Program-made: the position numbers and the translations under genes
Notes under the pieces: generated by a model
Databases searched by the model: none
What the model saw: the letters and a program-made list of their open reading frames with translations, nothing else
Told to the model about the DNA's origin: nothing
Shown: positions 63,036 through 64,000 of the stretch, piece by piece
Layout of the letters: each line of letters begins with the position of its first letter
Numbering within the stretch: position 1 is the first letter of the stretch
DNA from: Talinum fruticosum
Lineage: Eukaryota > Streptophyta > Magnoliopsida > Caryophyllales > Talinaceae
NCBI GenBank assembly: GCA_021018815.1
Contig: JAITYX010000010.1
Span: 4,960,001-5,024,000 of the forward strand
Reading direction: 5' to 3'
DNA: 64,000 bases

Positions 63036-64000
63036 CATTATTGAGCTTATACTTCTTGAGGAGTTCTTTAACATACTTTTCTTGGTTAACAAAGATGCCA
63101 TCTTTGCATTGCTTGATTTGTAGATCAAGGAACAAGTTTAACTCGATCATGCTCATCTCAAATTCTTTGGTCATCGGGTTAGAGAACTCTTTGTACAATT
63201 TTTCGTTAGTAGCACCAAATAGGATATCATAAATATATTTGAAGTATACTGAAATTATTACCTTTGGATTTGGTAAAGAGTGTTTTGTCAATTAGTACCT
63301 TTTTAAAATCATTTTTAATTAAAAACTTGCTTAGTCTCTCATACCAAGCTTTAGGGACTTGTTTGATACCATAAAGTGCTTTTTGAAGTTTGAACTCATG
63401 GTTCGGAAAATTGGGGTTTTCAAAACCTAGAGGTTACAACATACACTTCTTCATTGAGATACCTATTTAAGAGTGCACACTTAACATCCATTTGATACAA
63501 TTTCGTGCCCATGTAAGACGCAAATGCAAGTAGTATGTGAATAGCTTCTAATCGGCTACGGGTGCAAAGGTCTCTTCAAAATCTATGCCTTCCTCCTAGT
63601 TATAGCCTTTGGCCACTGGTTGAGCCTTGTTTTTAACCACGTTCCCAGACTCATCTAACTTGTTTCTAAAAATCCATTTTGTTCCTATGACAAGATGTCT
63701 TTTGGGTATGACTTGTCGAGTCTATACTTGGTTTCTCTCAAATTGGGCTAGTTCTTCTTGAATAGAATTAATCTAGTTTGGGTCATCTAATGCATCGTTA
63801 TGGTTCTTAGGTTTTACATGAGATATGAAACAAAAGAATGCACAAAAGTTTCTAAGAGCTGACCTTGTTTGTATACTTGAGTTTATGTCAAACAACGGAG
63901 TTATCTCTTGGGTGATAAGGTTTGAATTTGAGTCCTTTTCCGGTTTCTTGATGGATGTCGGGATTTGGATTTAAGTTGAAGTCCACATTGGGTGGCTCAT
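63036..64000 (-). pseudogene. Copia reverse transcriptase (partial, decayed)
   Basis: Minus strand: WIFRNKLDESGNVVKNKAQP, VAKGYNQEEGIDFEETFAPVA, LYGIKQVPKAWYERLSKFLI, YIYDILFGATNEKLYKEFS, FLDLQIKQCKDGIFVNQEKY and VKELLKKYKLNNV. These are the ordered copia RT motifs. The usual YVDD is YIYD, so one catalytic Asp is lost; there are also several frameshifts and stops. It stops at the solo LTR insertion; the next residues lie at 59770. Confidence 0.85.

Overview
This window is plant nuclear DNA from a repeat-rich eudicot. The evidence is introns with plant splice sites, an equilibrative nucleoside transporter of the plant ENT1/ENT8 type, Ty1/copia and Ty3/gypsy LTR retrotransposons with initiator-Met-tRNA primer sites, Helitrons, CACTA, hAT and Harbinger-like elements, and very long TTA microsatellites. 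The species cannot be named from the sequence alone. Only one host gene is recognisable in place, the ENT gene at about 25.1-31.7 kb (+). Almost everything else is transposon sequence inserted into other transposon sequence.

Layout. 1-4480 (+): 3' end of a SIRE-type copia element (end of pol, a decayed extra ORF region, polypurine tract, 3' LTR). 4481-6860: unassigned AT-rich DNA with one decayed coding remnant. 6860-18029: a tandem array of modules that look like Helitron 5' ends, each carrying a (TTA)n tract. A complete gag-only copia element (8486-13770, minus, TSD TCATT) and a gypsy-type solo LTR (14079-17196, TSD TATAG) have inserted into it. 18030-24869: two Helitron-like elements in minus orientation, the second bounded exactly by A and T. 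24870-31700: upstream region and nine-exon ENT gene. Its reading frame is intact across all exons except for one in-frame TGA and one lost splice acceptor, so it is a recent pseudogene or carries sequence errors. 31701-35566: intergenic DNA with a perfect 39-bp palindrome and a decayed TIR element.

35567 to past the right edge (64000): one very large SIRE-type copia element on the minus strand. Its 3' LTR, an extra ORF region, an NF-YC-derived histone-fold pseudogene and pol fragments are spread over 28 kb by later insertions. These are a CACTA element (37114-43162, TSD CCT) that contains a hAT element (41004-42784, 8-bp TSD) and tandem foldback units; a full-length chromovirus-like gypsy element (47246-59684, TSD TATAA); and a 3.3-kb solo LTR (59771-63035, TSD CATTA). 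The gypsy LTR and the solo LTR each carry a MITE. Target-site duplications and rejoined pol reading frames make the insertion order readable directly from the sequence.

The most interesting items are the NF-YC sequence inside a retrotransposon, the TTA-bearing Helitron-end array, the foldback tandem units whose arms match within a unit better than between units, and the nearly intact ENT gene. No coding sequence in the window is clearly functional as written.
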